From contig CP054837.1 in NCBI GenBank assembly GCA_028768525.1, positions 1,718,001-1,782,000 of the forward strand: a stretch of DNA of 64,000 nt, written 5' to 3'. Position 1 is the first letter of the stretch; each line of letters opens with the position of its first letter. The notes under the pieces are model-generated. The model saw only the letters and a program-made list of their open reading frames with translations. It did no database searches and had not been told where the DNA came from. Positions 8,982-17,342 of this stretch are shown one piece after another. The translations under genes and the position numbers were made by a program. The stretch comes from Desulfobacter sp. Its GTDB lineage: Bacteria; Desulfobacterota; Desulfobacteria; Desulfobacterales; Desulfobacteraceae.

Positions 8982-9424
8982 TATCGTGCACCGCCTATAG
9001 CGAAGAATTCATCAGTCGTTTTGTGGACAATGAGGTATCATCCTACAAGCGTGACGCCTTTATCCGCCACATGGCCGGTTGCCCCGACTGTGCCGCAAAG
9101 GAAGCGGCATACAGGCAGTTATCCCTGGGGGTCAGCCGCCATATTGACGCCCAGGCCCAGAGGATTCAAAATGAACTGCCCCCCATTTCCGTCCGCAGAA
9201 CCACCCGTCCAGGAGGCCGCAGACGTTCAAGGGGATTCACTCTGAAACTCGCCTCATTGGGTACGGCGGCCCTGATTTTGGCGGTGGCCGTGTTCCCCTG
9301 GACCCGGACGCCGATCAATGAGCCGTCAGCCATTGTAAATTCAGTTGACACCACCGGCTCATCGGTTATGATCATTGACACCCCGGATACCCGGCACACC
9401 ATTATCTGGTTTTCCGAAATCTGA
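8978..9424 (+). CDS. Zinc-type anti-sigma factor (membrane-bound)
   Basis: 148-aa partner of the preceding ECF factor. The N-terminal zinc anti-sigma domain carries HMAGCPDC (H-x3-C-x2-C) at about residues 31-38. After an Arg-rich linker comes a single membrane helix (about 87-105, LKLASLGTAALILAVAVF) and a short C-terminal domain (about 106-148), placing the N-terminus in the cytoplasm and the C-terminus outside. It should bind and silence the ECF sigma until a signal arrives. Signal and release mechanism are not evident. Confidence 0.88.
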   Translation: MISCTAYSEEFISRFVDNEVSSYKRDAFIRHMAGCPDCAAKEAAYRQLSLGVSRHIDAQAQRIQNELPPISVRRTTRPGGRRRSRGFTLKLASLGTAALILAVAVFPWTRTPINEPSAIVNSVDTTGSSVMIIDTPDTRHTIIWFSEI

Positions 9425-9440
9425 GGCCGAAAGGAGAACA

Positions 9441-9890
9441 ATGTATAAAGGTCTTAAAATACTCATCCTAATCATTTCCGCGGTCTGGCTGTCGGCCCTT
9501 CCGGCCCTGGCCGGGTCCACCTACCACACCCGGGTCAGGGTTATCCAGGCCGGTCAGGGGCCGTCCCATGTGGATCCGGGCATTCGCAATGTGGTCAGGG
9601 AAATCCAGCCGGTGTTCAAATACACCCGGTTCAAACTGATCAAAGAGAAAACCATGGTCCTGTCCCAGGGGCGGAAGGGTCAGATGTCCCTTCCGGGCCG
9701 GCGCAACCTCACCATTGTCCCCCAGGGCATGTCCGGCAACCGCATTCAGTATAGTATCCGTATTAATGCCAAAGGCAAACAGGTTTTCCGCACCGGAGTG
9801 GCATTGAAAAACAATGGCAGTGTCACCATCGGCGGGCCCCGGGTTTCCAAGGGAATTCTTCTGCTGGATATCCAGGGGCGGGTCCAATAA
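9441..9890 (+). CDS. Secreted protein of the ECF operon, function unknown
   Basis: 149-aa exported protein with a typical signal peptide (about 1-24, ending ALPALAGS). The mature part is basic and predicted mostly beta, with short Gly-rich strands (VALKNNGSVTIGGP) and no cysteine. No family recognised. An AAGGAGAACA ribosome site sets the start at 9441. It lies 16 bp after the anti-sigma gene, so it is co-transcribed and may be an envelope protein made or sensed by this sigma system (inference). Confidence 0.75.
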   Translation: MYKGLKILILIISAVWLSALPALAGSTYHTRVRVIQAGQGPSHVDPGIRNVVREIQPVFKYTRFKLIKEKTMVLSQGRKGQMSLPGRRNLTIVPQGMSGNRIQYSIRINAKGKQVFRTGVALKNNGSVTIGGPRVSKGILLLDIQGRVQ

Positions 9891-10032
9891 ATTTCGGCCA
9901 TAAATTTCTATTGATTCATATTGACTTTCCTTTCAATGATCTTTAAAGCAAGGATGATGATTTGCCCGACACCGGAAATGGCGGGCACAGAACCGGACCA
10001 TGCAGGAGAGATGCGCTAAGCAGGACAAAAAT

Positions 10033-11058
10033 ATGGAAATACCCAAGGCATTAATTGACAGGCTCAAAGAAAACGAAGCCATTGCAAAAAAATTCACCGA
10101 AATTGAAATCAGCATCCTATCCATATTAAACTTCAATGATTTTTTTGAAGGGCTTTTACGAGAGATTTCCGATAAATTTTCAATTCCCCATATCTGGATC
10201 TCCATCATCAGTGAAAGCCGAATCGCGGCCCAGCTCAAAGAGAACAACGGTACCGAACTACTCAGGCGGTCATCGGCATTTGTGCCCAAAGCGGCCTTTC
10301 TCTCCATAATCCAAAATAGCAGCAAACCTCTTCTGGCCAACCAGGATTTGGACCGGTTCAGCCAGCTTATGCCGGAATTAGGCGATTATAGCATCGGATC
10401 CATCGCAGTGGCGCCCATCACACTTGACGGGGAGATCGTGGGCAGCATCAACCAGGCGGATCTGGATCCAGGCAGGTTCGAGCCGGGAATCGACACCTCT
10501 CTGCTGGAACAACTGGCCCTGAAGGTATCCCTCTGCCTTTCCAATGTAACTGCCCATGAACAGCTTAAATTTCTTGCCTTTCACGATCCGCTGACCGGCC
10601 TCTTGAACCGGGGGGTCATGGAGCGGGTAATGGACCGGGAATTTTTAAGGGCGAAACGGTATGAAACCGAATTATCCATCATATTTCTGGACCTAGACGA
10701 TTTCAAAACCATCAATGACTCAGCCGGCCATGATGTGGGGGACAATGCCCTCTGCCTGATTGCCGACACCCTCACACGGCTCAAGAGGGATTCGGATATC
10801 GTGGCCCGGTTTGCCGGAGACGAATTCGTGGCCATCCTCCCCTCCACGGGTAAATCACAGGCAGAAAACTATATCAGGCGGGTCACCGCCGACCTGGACG
10901 CCCACCCCCTGGCATTCAAAGATCAACAGTTCTGGGTAAAACTGAGTTACGGCATCGCCAATGCAGCGGATGAAGGGGTAACCGATGCCCCGTCGCTGCT
11001 GAAAGCTGCGGACCAGGCACTCTACAGGGAAAAAAGCAGAAAAAAATCACGACTGTAA
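10033..11058 (+). CDS. GAF-GGDEF diguanylate cyclase
   Basis: 341-aa cytoplasmic sensor enzyme making cyclic di-GMP from two GTP. Residues about 20-170 form a GAF-like ligand domain. Residues about 175-341 are the GGDEF domain, starting FHDPLTGLLNRG, with the active-site loop AGDEF (first Gly replaced by Ala, a variant found in working enzymes). RDSD stands five residues before it, an intact RxxD product-inhibition site. The start at 10033 has AGGAC 7 nt upstream; an ATG at 10000 is in frame but has no ribosome site. The GAF ligand is not identifiable. Confidence 0.9.
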   Translation: MEIPKALIDRLKENEAIAKKFTEIEISILSILNFNDFFEGLLREISDKFSIPHIWISIISESRIAAQLKENNGTELLRRSSAFVPKAAFLSIIQNSSKPLLANQDLDRFSQLMPELGDYSIGSIAVAPITLDGEIVGSINQADLDPGRFEPGIDTSLLEQLALKVSLCLSNVTAHEQLKFLAFHDPLTGLLNRGVMERVMDREFLRAKRYETELSIIFLDLDDFKTINDSAGHDVGDNALCLIADTLTRLKRDSDIVARFAGDEFVAILPSTGKSQAENYIRRVTADLDAHPLAFKDQQFWVKLSYGIANAADEGVTDAPSLLKAADQALYREKSRKKSRL

Positions 11059-11063
11059 TTCCC

Positions 11064-11097
11064 GCCGGCCCTGTTTTTAAGCGGCCAACCGGTTTTT
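11064..11097 (+). terminator. Possible terminator after the diguanylate cyclase
   Basis: Short GC-rich inverted repeat (CCGGCC ... GGCC-AA-CCGG) directly followed by six T. The stem is interrupted by two unpaired A, so it is a modest candidate. Confidence 0.4.
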
Positions 11098-11181
11098 TAT
11101 GGCTTTATGCGGTTGTTTAATATACTATTCAACTATCTAAAAAAACGGTGTCTGACAGGCAAATCAGAAAAACAGTAGAGA

Positions 11182-13938
11182 ATGTCACAGGGCGTTATGA
11201 AATTTAAACATCTCACATTCAGAAACAGGCTGATTTTTTCGTTTTTACTCATTGCAGTACCACTCATTCTGGCCTCCAACGGCATTCTTTACTTCCAGGT
11301 TAAAAAAATTCTGGAACGCGGGATCGAAAATGAACTCCAACAAAGTGCCGACACCCTGGCCGGCCTGATCCGGACCACCGCAGGCATTACAATAAAAACC
11401 CGGCTTCAGGGTATTGCTGAGAAAAACTTTGAAATCGCCGAATATTACTACTCCAAGCATCGATCCGGCCTGATGACCCGCCAGCAAGCCATCAACACCA
11501 TCGAAGAAATTTTTCTCAATCAGTCCATCGGTATCTCAGGATATATCTACTGCCTTAACAGCCGGGGCGACGCCATTATCCACCCCAACGAAAGAATCAA
11601 GGGCATCAATCTGGCACACATGGAATTCGCCCGCAAACAAATGGCCATGAAAGACGGGTATCTGGAATACAAATGGAAATCTCAAGGCGATGATTCACCC
11701 CGCCTCAAAGCAGTCTTTATGGCATATTACAAACCCCTTGACTGGATCATTTCGGCCTCGACTTACATGGACGAATTCAGCTACCTTGTAGACGTAGATG
11801 AATTCAAGGATGAAGTACTTGACTTCAAATCAGGTAAAAGCGGCTATGCCTTTATTATTGATGAATCCGGAACTTTTCTGGTCCACCCCACTCAATTCGG
11901 GGAAATGCCGATAGATGCGTTTAAAGAGACGGCGGTAATAAAGAATATGCTGGACCAGAAAAACGGAAAATTCAGATATACCTGGCAAAGCCCCAAGGAC
12001 AGCAGTTTACGGGATAAACTGGTTATTTTCAAACACCTTCCTGAATACCATTGGATCATCGGAGCCACAAGCTATACGGACGAAGTTTATACCCCCTTAT
12101 ATACCTTCAGCACCATACTTCTAGCCGATATTCTCATTATTCCTGCTGCCTTTGCCCTGCTTGCGTTTCTGGCATCTAAATCAATCACCCGTCCCCTTGA
12201 CCGGCTGGCTGACACCCTGGATGCCGGCGCCAAAGGCGATTATACCATCCGCATGACTCCCGGGCCGGATGATGAATTAGGAAAAATAGCCGGGCATTTT
12301 AACGCCTTCATGGACCAGCTTGAAAAATACCACGACCAGCTGAACCAGGAAATCCAAAAAACGGTGGATACCCAGGCCGCCCTGGTCGACAACGAACTCA
12401 AGCTCAGGGGATTGTTCAACCGGTCCTTTCAGTTCACTTGTATTTTATCCCCCTACGGCATTTTGGAAGAAATCAACCAAAGTTTAATGGACTTTGCCGG
12501 GTGCACAGAAGGAGAAGTCCTGTACCGTCCATACTGGGATATGCCATGGTGGGAGGATCATGAAGAAGAAAAAATTCAGCCGGTAATGGCCGCTCTCCAA
12601 AAAGCAAAACAGGGGGAAACCGTCCGCCTGGAAACCACCCATGTCGACCGGGCAGGCCGGGTCAAAAATATAGATATGTCGGTCAAACCCATATTCAACA
12701 CCAATTCTGATGTGGAATTTATCGTGGTTGAGGGGCGTGATATCACGGAATTGAAGCAGGGGGAAGATGAACGGCGAAAACTGGCGGTCCAGCTTGAAAA
12801 ATCGCAGAAAATGGAGGCCATCGGGACCTTGGCCGGCGGCATCGCCCACGATTTCAACAATATCCTGTCCAGCATTTTCGGTTACGCCCAATTGGCCGAA
12901 ATGACCCTGGACACCCCGTCTAAAACCCGCAGCCACCTGGCCCAGATTGTAAAAGGCGCCCAGCGGGCGACGGGACTGGTTCAGCAGATACTCACCTTCA
13001 GCCGGCAGAATGATTTTGAAAAAAAACCGCTTAAATTCAGGCTGGTGCTAAAAGAAGCCCTGAAGCTGCTCAGGTCGTCAATTCCGACAACCATAGATAT
13101 TGTATCCAGGGTAAACAGCCGGGATATGGTCAATGCTGATCCCACACAGATGCACCAGGTGATTATGAACCTTTGCACCAACGCCTTCCATGCCATGCAG
13201 GACACCGGAGGGGTTATGACTGTGAGCCTGGATACGGTCGATGCCCCCGAAGAGGCCCATTGTGATGACAGCACCAAAGCCCGGTGCGGCCCCTATTTAA
13301 AACTGGAAATCACCGACACCGGCCACGGCATGGACAGAAAAACCCTGGAAAAGGCGTTTGATCCCTATTTCACCACCAAAGAAGTCGGCCACGGCACGGG
13401 ATTCGGACTGGCACTCGTCCATGCCATTGTGGACGAACATGAGGGATTTATTCATGCAGAAAGCGAACCTGGTGTGGGGTCAAGTTTTTATATTTATCTG
13501 CCGGTGGTTGACGATAGAAGAAATGAAAGGCCCTCCCCCCTTCTCACCGATGCCGCCCCCATTGGCGGCAGTGAGACGGTTATGGTGGTGGATGATGAGC
13601 CGGATATCCGGGATTTCATACGTGAACTGCTTGAAAAATTCGGCTATACCGTACATCTTTATGAAGACGGGCAGAGGGCGCTTGAAGCATTTGCCAGGAC
13701 ACCCGATCTATTCGATCTTGTGGTTACGGATATGACCATGCCGGCCATGACCGGGCTTGTACTTGCCGATGAAATTTCAAAACTGAGAACAGGGGTGCCT
13801 GTCATATTATGCTCAGGATACAACGACAGTCTGTCCGACAAGGGGCCGGGCAGTTTATCGGTTACCTGCTTTCTGCAGAAGCCCATCATCAACAAGGAGT
13901 TTCTTAACTGCGTCAGGGAAGCCCTGGACAACACGTAA
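11182..13938 (+). CDS. Hybrid sensor histidine kinase (Cache-HAMP-PAS-HisKA-HATPase-REC)
   Basis: 918-aa inner-membrane sensor. After one N-terminal membrane helix (about 15-37) comes a large double-Cache periplasmic domain with two HP-x(n)-G repeats (IIHPNERIKG, LVHPTQFGEM). A second helix (about 310-332), HAMP (about 333-388) and PAS (about 405-530) follow. The phosphoacceptor His is in GGIAHDFNN (about 555). The ATPase shows N, G1 and G2 boxes (MNLCTNAFHAM, DTGHGM, GTGFGLALV). A C-terminal receiver has its phospho-Asp in VTDMTMPAM (about 849). Cache domains usually bind small organic acids or amino acids; the ligand is unknown. A start at 11197 is equally possible. No partner regulator is adjacent. 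Confidence 0.93.
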   Translation: MSQGVMKFKHLTFRNRLIFSFLLIAVPLILASNGILYFQVKKILERGIENELQQSADTLAGLIRTTAGITIKTRLQGIAEKNFEIAEYYYSKHRSGLMTRQQAINTIEEIFLNQSIGISGYIYCLNSRGDAIIHPNERIKGINLAHMEFARKQMAMKDGYLEYKWKSQGDDSPRLKAVFMAYYKPLDWIISASTYMDEFSYLVDVDEFKDEVLDFKSGKSGYAFIIDESGTFLVHPTQFGEMPIDAFKETAVIKNMLDQKNGKFRYTWQSPKDSSLRDKLVIFKHLPEYHWIIGATSYTDEVYTPLYTFSTILLADILIIPAAFALLAFLASKSITRPLDRLADTLDAGAKGDYTIRMTPGPDDELGKIAGHFNAFMDQLEKYHDQLNQEIQKTVDTQAALVDNELKLRGLFNRSFQFTCILSPYGILEEINQSLMDFAGCTEGEVLYRPYWDMPWWEDHEEEKIQPVMAALQKAKQGETVRLETTHVDRAGRVKNIDMSVKPIFNTNSDVEFIVVEGRDITELKQGEDERRKLAVQLEKSQKMEAIGTLAGGIAHDFNNILSSIFGYAQLAEMTLDTPSKTRSHLAQIVKGAQRATGLVQQILTFSRQNDFEKKPLKFRLVLKEALKLLRSSIPTTIDIVSRVNSRDMVNADPTQMHQVIMNLCTNAFHAMQDTGGVMTVSLDTVDAPEEAHCDDSTKARCGPYLKLEITDTGHGMDRKTLEKAFDPYFTTKEVGHGTGFGLALVHAIVDEHEGFIHAESEPGVGSSFYIYLPVVDDRRNERPSPLLTDAAPIGGSETVMVVDDEPDIRDFIRELLEKFGYTVHLYEDGQRALEAFARTPDLFDLVVTDMTMPAMTGLVLADEISKLRTGVPVILCSGYNDSLSDKGPGSLSVTCFLQKPIINKEFLNCVREALDNT

Positions 13939-13987
13939 AACCGCGCCTACCCATCAGTAGGGCCTGAAACTCTTTCGTCCAATAAAA

Positions 13988-14026
13988 AAACCCCGGCAGC
14001 GGTAAGAAACCGCGGTGCCGGGGTTT
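13988..14026. terminator. Bidirectional rho-independent terminator between kinase gene and rplQ
   Basis: Near-perfect stem AAACCCCGGCACCGCGG / CCGCTGCCGGGGTTT with a 7-nt loop. Read on the minus strand it ends in a run of seven T and terminates the long ribosomal transcript. On the plus strand it follows the kinase stop by 50 bp, with a weak T-tract. Confidence 0.85.
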
Positions 14027-14050
14027 AGCGTCTGTGTCAGACGGCTGGAT

Positions 14051-14407
14051 CTAGTCGAAAATCAGCTCAATCTTGACCATGGGGGCCACATCGCCCTTCC
14101 GGGGTCCAAGCTTGGTGATTCGGGTATATCCACCCTGTCTGGAAGCAAACTTCTCTGATACCTCTTCAAAGAGGGCATGGACAACATCTTTTTCACGGAT
14201 GACCGCCAGCGCCTGGCGTCTGGCATGGAGATCGCCCCGTTTGGCCAGGGTGATCATCTTGTCTGCAATGGGTCTCAGGCCCTTTGCTTTGGCTTCGGTG
14301 GTTTTGATGCTGCTGTGTTTGAACAGAGAAGTTACCATGTTTCTAAACATCGCCTTTCTGTGTGCAGAGGTCCTGTTCAGTTTTAATACGGATTTTCTAT
14401 GCTTCAT
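14051..14407 (-). CDS. rplQ: 50S ribosomal protein L17
   Basis: 118-aa large-subunit protein near the peptide exit side. Starts MKHRKSVLKLNRTSAHRKAM, the diagnostic L17 opening, and keeps the short conserved core. Last gene of the alpha part of the cluster, 5 bp after rpoA, followed by a strong terminator. Confidence 0.97.
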   Translation of the reverse strand: MKHRKSVLKLNRTSAHRKAMFRNMVTSLFKHSSIKTTEAKAKGLRPIADKMITLAKRGDLHARRQALAVIREKDVVHALFEEVSEKFASRQGGYTRITKLGPRKGDVAPMVKIELIFD

Positions 14408-14412
14408 GGTAC

Positions 14413-15435
14413 TTATTCTCCTTCCTGATTAATCTCTTCTTCCGGCGGTTCAAATCCTTCAAGATCCATACCCAGGGACAGACCCATGGTACTCAGCACT
14501 TCCTTAATCTCGTTAAGGGATTTTCTGCCGAAGTTCTTGGTCTTGAGCATTTCACTGTCTGTTTTCTGGACCAGCTGGTAAATGGTATGGATTCTGGCAT
14601 TTTTCAGGCAGTTGGAGCTTCTTACGGACAGCTCCAATTCGTCCACGGACCGGTAGATGTTCTCGTTGAATCCCTTGTCTGAGTCGTCGGTTTTGACTTC
14701 GACATCATCGGGTTCAAGCTCTTCATCGAAATTGATGAAGGGGTTCATCTGTTCCTTAAGGATTTTAGCTCCATAGGCTACGGCATCGTCAGGTGTTACA
14801 CTGCCATCTGTCCAGACCTCAAGGGTAAGTTTGTCATAGTCTGTTTTCTGCCCGATCCTGGATGTTCCCACCACGTACTTTACCCGCTTAATGGGAGAAA
14901 AAACCGAATCGATGGGGATGGTGCCGATGGGCGCATCCTCGTCTTTATTGGCCGATGCCAAAGCATAGCCTTTACCGGTTTTTACCACCATGACCATATT
15001 GAGCACACCGTTTTTATTGACAGTGGCAATATGCTGTTCGGGATTCAGAATTTCGACCTTACCGTCCGGGCTGACAATGTCGGCACCGGTTACTTCGGCC
15101 TCGCCTGTGATGTTAAGCGTGAGAATCTTGTCTTCGGTATCCTCAACCTTAAGCTTCAGTTCCTTAAGGTTGAGAATAATTTCGGAGACATCTTCACGGA
15201 CATCAGAGATCACGCTGTATTCATGAAGGGCATCATCAAATTTCACAGAAACTATGGCCGCACCGTATATGGATGATAGAATGATCCGCCGCAGAGAGTT
15301 GCCGATGGTGATACCGTACCCCCTTTCCAGGGGTTCACATACGAATTTGCCGTATGTGGATGTTGTGGTAACATCAAGCTTCTCCGGCTTGATCATCTCT
15401 CGCCAGTTTACATATGCAAGGTTTTCAGATGACAT
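14413..15435 (-). CDS. rpoA: RNA polymerase alpha subunit
   Basis: 340-aa subunit that nucleates polymerase assembly. The N-terminal assembly domain includes EPLERGYGITIGNSLRRIILSS. A flexible acidic linker (about 235-260) leads to the C-terminal DNA-binding domain with two helix-hairpin-helix turns (LKNARIHTIYQLVQ, LKTKNFGRKSLNEI), which contacts UP elements and activators. Between rpsD and rplQ, as in the classical alpha operon. Confidence 0.98.
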   Translation of the reverse strand: MSSENLAYVNWREMIKPEKLDVTTTSTYGKFVCEPLERGYGITIGNSLRRIILSSIYGAAIVSVKFDDALHEYSVISDVREDVSEIILNLKELKLKVEDTEDKILTLNITGEAEVTGADIVSPDGKVEILNPEQHIATVNKNGVLNMVMVVKTGKGYALASANKDEDAPIGTIPIDSVFSPIKRVKYVVGTSRIGQKTDYDKLTLEVWTDGSVTPDDAVAYGAKILKEQMNPFINFDEELEPDDVEVKTDDSDKGFNENIYRSVDELELSVRSSNCLKNARIHTIYQLVQKTDSEMLKTKNFGRKSLNEIKEVLSTMGLSLGMDLEGFEPPEEEINQEGE

Positions 15436-15488
15436 TTAAATCTCCTGAATAAATATTTGGATAAACCATATATAAAATAATGATGTAC

Positions 15489-16115
15489 CTATTTAGAATA
15501 AAGCTCGACGATCAACTGTTCCTGGATGGGCAGTGTAATATCTTCCCTTGCAGGAGCGCCTTTTACTTCGCCCTTGAAGTTTTCTTTATTGATTTCAAGC
15601 CACTGGGGCACACCGCGTCTCACGATGGCTTCCAGAGATTCGGCAATTGCCTGGATATTTCTGCTCTTTTCACGGACTTCGATCACGTCGCCCTGTTTCA
15701 CCTGGTAAGAGGGAATGTTAACTTTCTTGCCGTTGACGGTGAAGTGGTTGTGGCGAACAAAATGGCGTCCCTGGTTTCTGGAGTTCACGAATCCCATGCG
15801 GAAAACGGTGTTGTCCAGGCGGGATTCAAGCATCTGCAGCAGGTTGGTACCAGTGATGCCCTTCTGACGGTCGGCTTTCTTGAAAGCGATTCTGAACTGC
15901 TTTTCAGAAACGCCGTAAATCCGGCGGACTTTCTGTTTTTCACGAAGCTGGATGCCGTAGTCGGACTGTTTGCTTCTCTTCTGTCCGTGTTCCCCCGGAG
16001 GAAAACTTCTTCTGTCAAAACTGCATTTGTCTGAAAAACAGCGGTCGCCCTTCAGAAAAAGCTTCATATTTTCGCGTCTGCACTGCCGGCAGACAGATCC
16101 TCTATAACGTGCCAA
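15489..16115 (-). CDS. rpsD: 30S ribosomal protein S4
   Basis: 208-aa primary 16S-binding protein and, in other bacteria, the repressor of the alpha operon. It has the zinc-binding form of the N-terminus (CRQC and a CFSDKC pair) and a central S4 RNA-binding domain (LESRLDNTVFRMGF). The start codon is TTG, fixed by AAGGAGG 6 nt upstream and by alignment of MARY with the family. Confidence 0.97.
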   Translation of the reverse strand: MARYRGSVCRQCRRENMKLFLKGDRCFSDKCSFDRRSFPPGEHGQKRSKQSDYGIQLREKQKVRRIYGVSEKQFRIAFKKADRQKGITGTNLLQMLESRLDNTVFRMGFVNSRNQGRHFVRHNHFTVNGKKVNIPSYQVKQGDVIEVREKSRNIQAIAESLEAIVRRGVPQWLEINKENFKGEVKGAPAREDITLPIQEQLIVELYSK

Positions 16116-16130
16116 GGTAATCCTCCTTAT

Positions 16131-16526
16131 TTATACTCTTCTTCTCTTGGGCGGACGGCATCCATTGTGGGGCACCGGCGTCACATCTTTGATCATGGAA
16201 ATGTTGAATCCAAGGGCGTGCAGTGCACGCAGGGCGGATTCACGACCGGGTCCGGGGCCTTTTACATATACACCGACATTCTTCATGCCGTGTTCCATGG
16301 CTTTTGCACCGGCATCCTCAGCCACCAGCTTGGCGGCAAAGGGAGTGCTCTTTCTGGAACCTTTGAACCCCTGCATGCCGGCGGAAGACCAGGAGATGGT
16401 GTTGCCGTTTTCATCTGCAATGGTTACGATGGTGTTATTAAAGGTAGACTGAATATGCACAATACCTGTGGAGATATTCTTTTTTACCCGTTTCTTGGTT
16501 ATGGTTTTTTTAGACTTTTTTGCCAT
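16131..16526 (-). CDS. rpsK: 30S ribosomal protein S11
   Basis: 131-aa platform protein near the E site. Has the basic N-terminal tail (KKTITKKRVKKN) and the conserved core GNTISWSSAG and GPGPGRESALRAL, ending in PHNGCRPPKRRRV. Sits in the usual rpsM-rpsK-rpsD-rpoA order. Confidence 0.98.
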   Translation of the reverse strand: MAKKSKKTITKKRVKKNISTGIVHIQSTFNNTIVTIADENGNTISWSSAGMQGFKGSRKSTPFAAKLVAEDAGAKAMEHGMKNVGVYVKGPGPGRESALRALHALGFNISMIKDVTPVPHNGCRPPKRRRV

Positions 16527-16562
16527 AATATATCACCTTATTGTAGTAATCTGTAAAGTGGC

Positions 16563-16931
16563 CTATTTTTTCTTCTTAACAGCCGCGCGTTTGGGACCTT
16601 TACGGGTTCTTGCGTTGGTGCTGGTCCGCTGTCCGTGGCAGGGAAGGCCTTTACGGTGGCGGAGGCCCCTGTAGCAGCCAAGGTCCATGAGCCGTTTGAT
16701 GTTCATGGAAACCTCGGAACGAAGTTCACCTTCCACCTTGAATTCGGCGTCGATAACCTTCCTGATCTCATTTACCTGCTCTTCGGTCAGGTCACCGGCC
16801 TTGGTTGTATGTTCGATACCGGTTTTGTCCAGTATCATTTTGGATCTGCTGCGTCCGATACCGTAGATATAGGTTAAAGCGATCCATGCATGCTTGTCTC
16901 TCGGTAAATCTACACCTGCAATACGTGCCAA
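16563..16931 (-). CDS. rpsM: 30S ribosomal protein S13
   Basis: 122-aa head protein contacting 23S RNA and P-site tRNA. Starts MARIAGVDLP and ends in the basic tRNA-contacting tail (RTRKGPKRAAVKKKK). The start codon is TTG; GGGGGAGAG in front of it overlaps the rpmJ stop, so S13 and L36 are probably translationally coupled. Confidence 0.97.
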   Translation of the reverse strand: MARIAGVDLPRDKHAWIALTYIYGIGRSRSKMILDKTGIEHTTKAGDLTEEQVNEIRKVIDAEFKVEGELRSEVSMNIKRLMDLGCYRGLRHRKGLPCHGQRTSTNARTRKGPKRAAVKKKK

Positions 16932-16943
16932 TGTTCTCTCCCC

Positions 16944-17057
16944 CTATCCCTGACGCTGTTTGTGACGCTTGTTAACGCAGATCACTCGAATGACGCCGCG
17001 CCGTTTGATGACTTTGCAGTCCCTACAAATTTTTTTAACAGATGCTCTTACTTTCAT
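16944..17057 (-). CDS. rpmJ: 50S ribosomal protein L36
   Basis: 37-aa protein, MKVRASVKKICRDCKVIKRR... with zinc ligands C11, C14, C27 and H32, i.e. the zinc-binding form. It lies between infA and rpsM, its normal neighbours, 12 bp before the rpsM TTG. Confidence 0.95.
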   Translation of the reverse strand: MKVRASVKKICRDCKVIKRRGVIRVICVNKRHKQRQG

Positions 17058-17090
17058 CTATTTGCTCCTAGTCTCTAATATCTTTATAAT

Positions 17091-17309
17091 TTATTTATAT
17101 CTGTACGTTATTCTGCCGCGGCTCAGATCATAGGGCGATATTTCCACGGTTACTTTGTCACCGGGAAGAATCTTAATAAAGTGCATCCTCATTTTCCCAG
17201 ATATGTGGGCCAACAGAACGTGGCCGTTTTCAAGCTCCACTCTGAACATGGCATTGGGAAGCGTTTCAAGGACTTTCCCGTCGACTTTGATGGGCTCTTC
17301 TTTTGCCAT
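17091..17309 (-). CDS. infA: Translation initiation factor IF-1
   Basis: 72-aa OB-fold factor that occupies the ribosomal A site during initiation. Typical motifs: MAKEEPIKVDGKV, LPNAMFRVELENGH, HISGKMRMHFIKILPGD, and the end SRGRITYRYK. It directly follows secY; the map and adk genes that often stand between them are absent. Confidence 0.97.
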   Translation of the reverse strand: MAKEEPIKVDGKVLETLPNAMFRVELENGHVLLAHISGKMRMHFIKILPGDKVTVEISPYDLSRGRITYRYK

Positions 17310-17342
17310 AATCTTAAGTCATCTCCTTTGTGAATGGGTTAA

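Noticed and set aside
10011..10019. Two-codon frame ATG-CGC-TAA before the diguanylate cyclase as a regulatory leader peptide
   Set aside because: The AGGAG is only 2 nt from its ATG, too close for initiation, and nothing else supports it.
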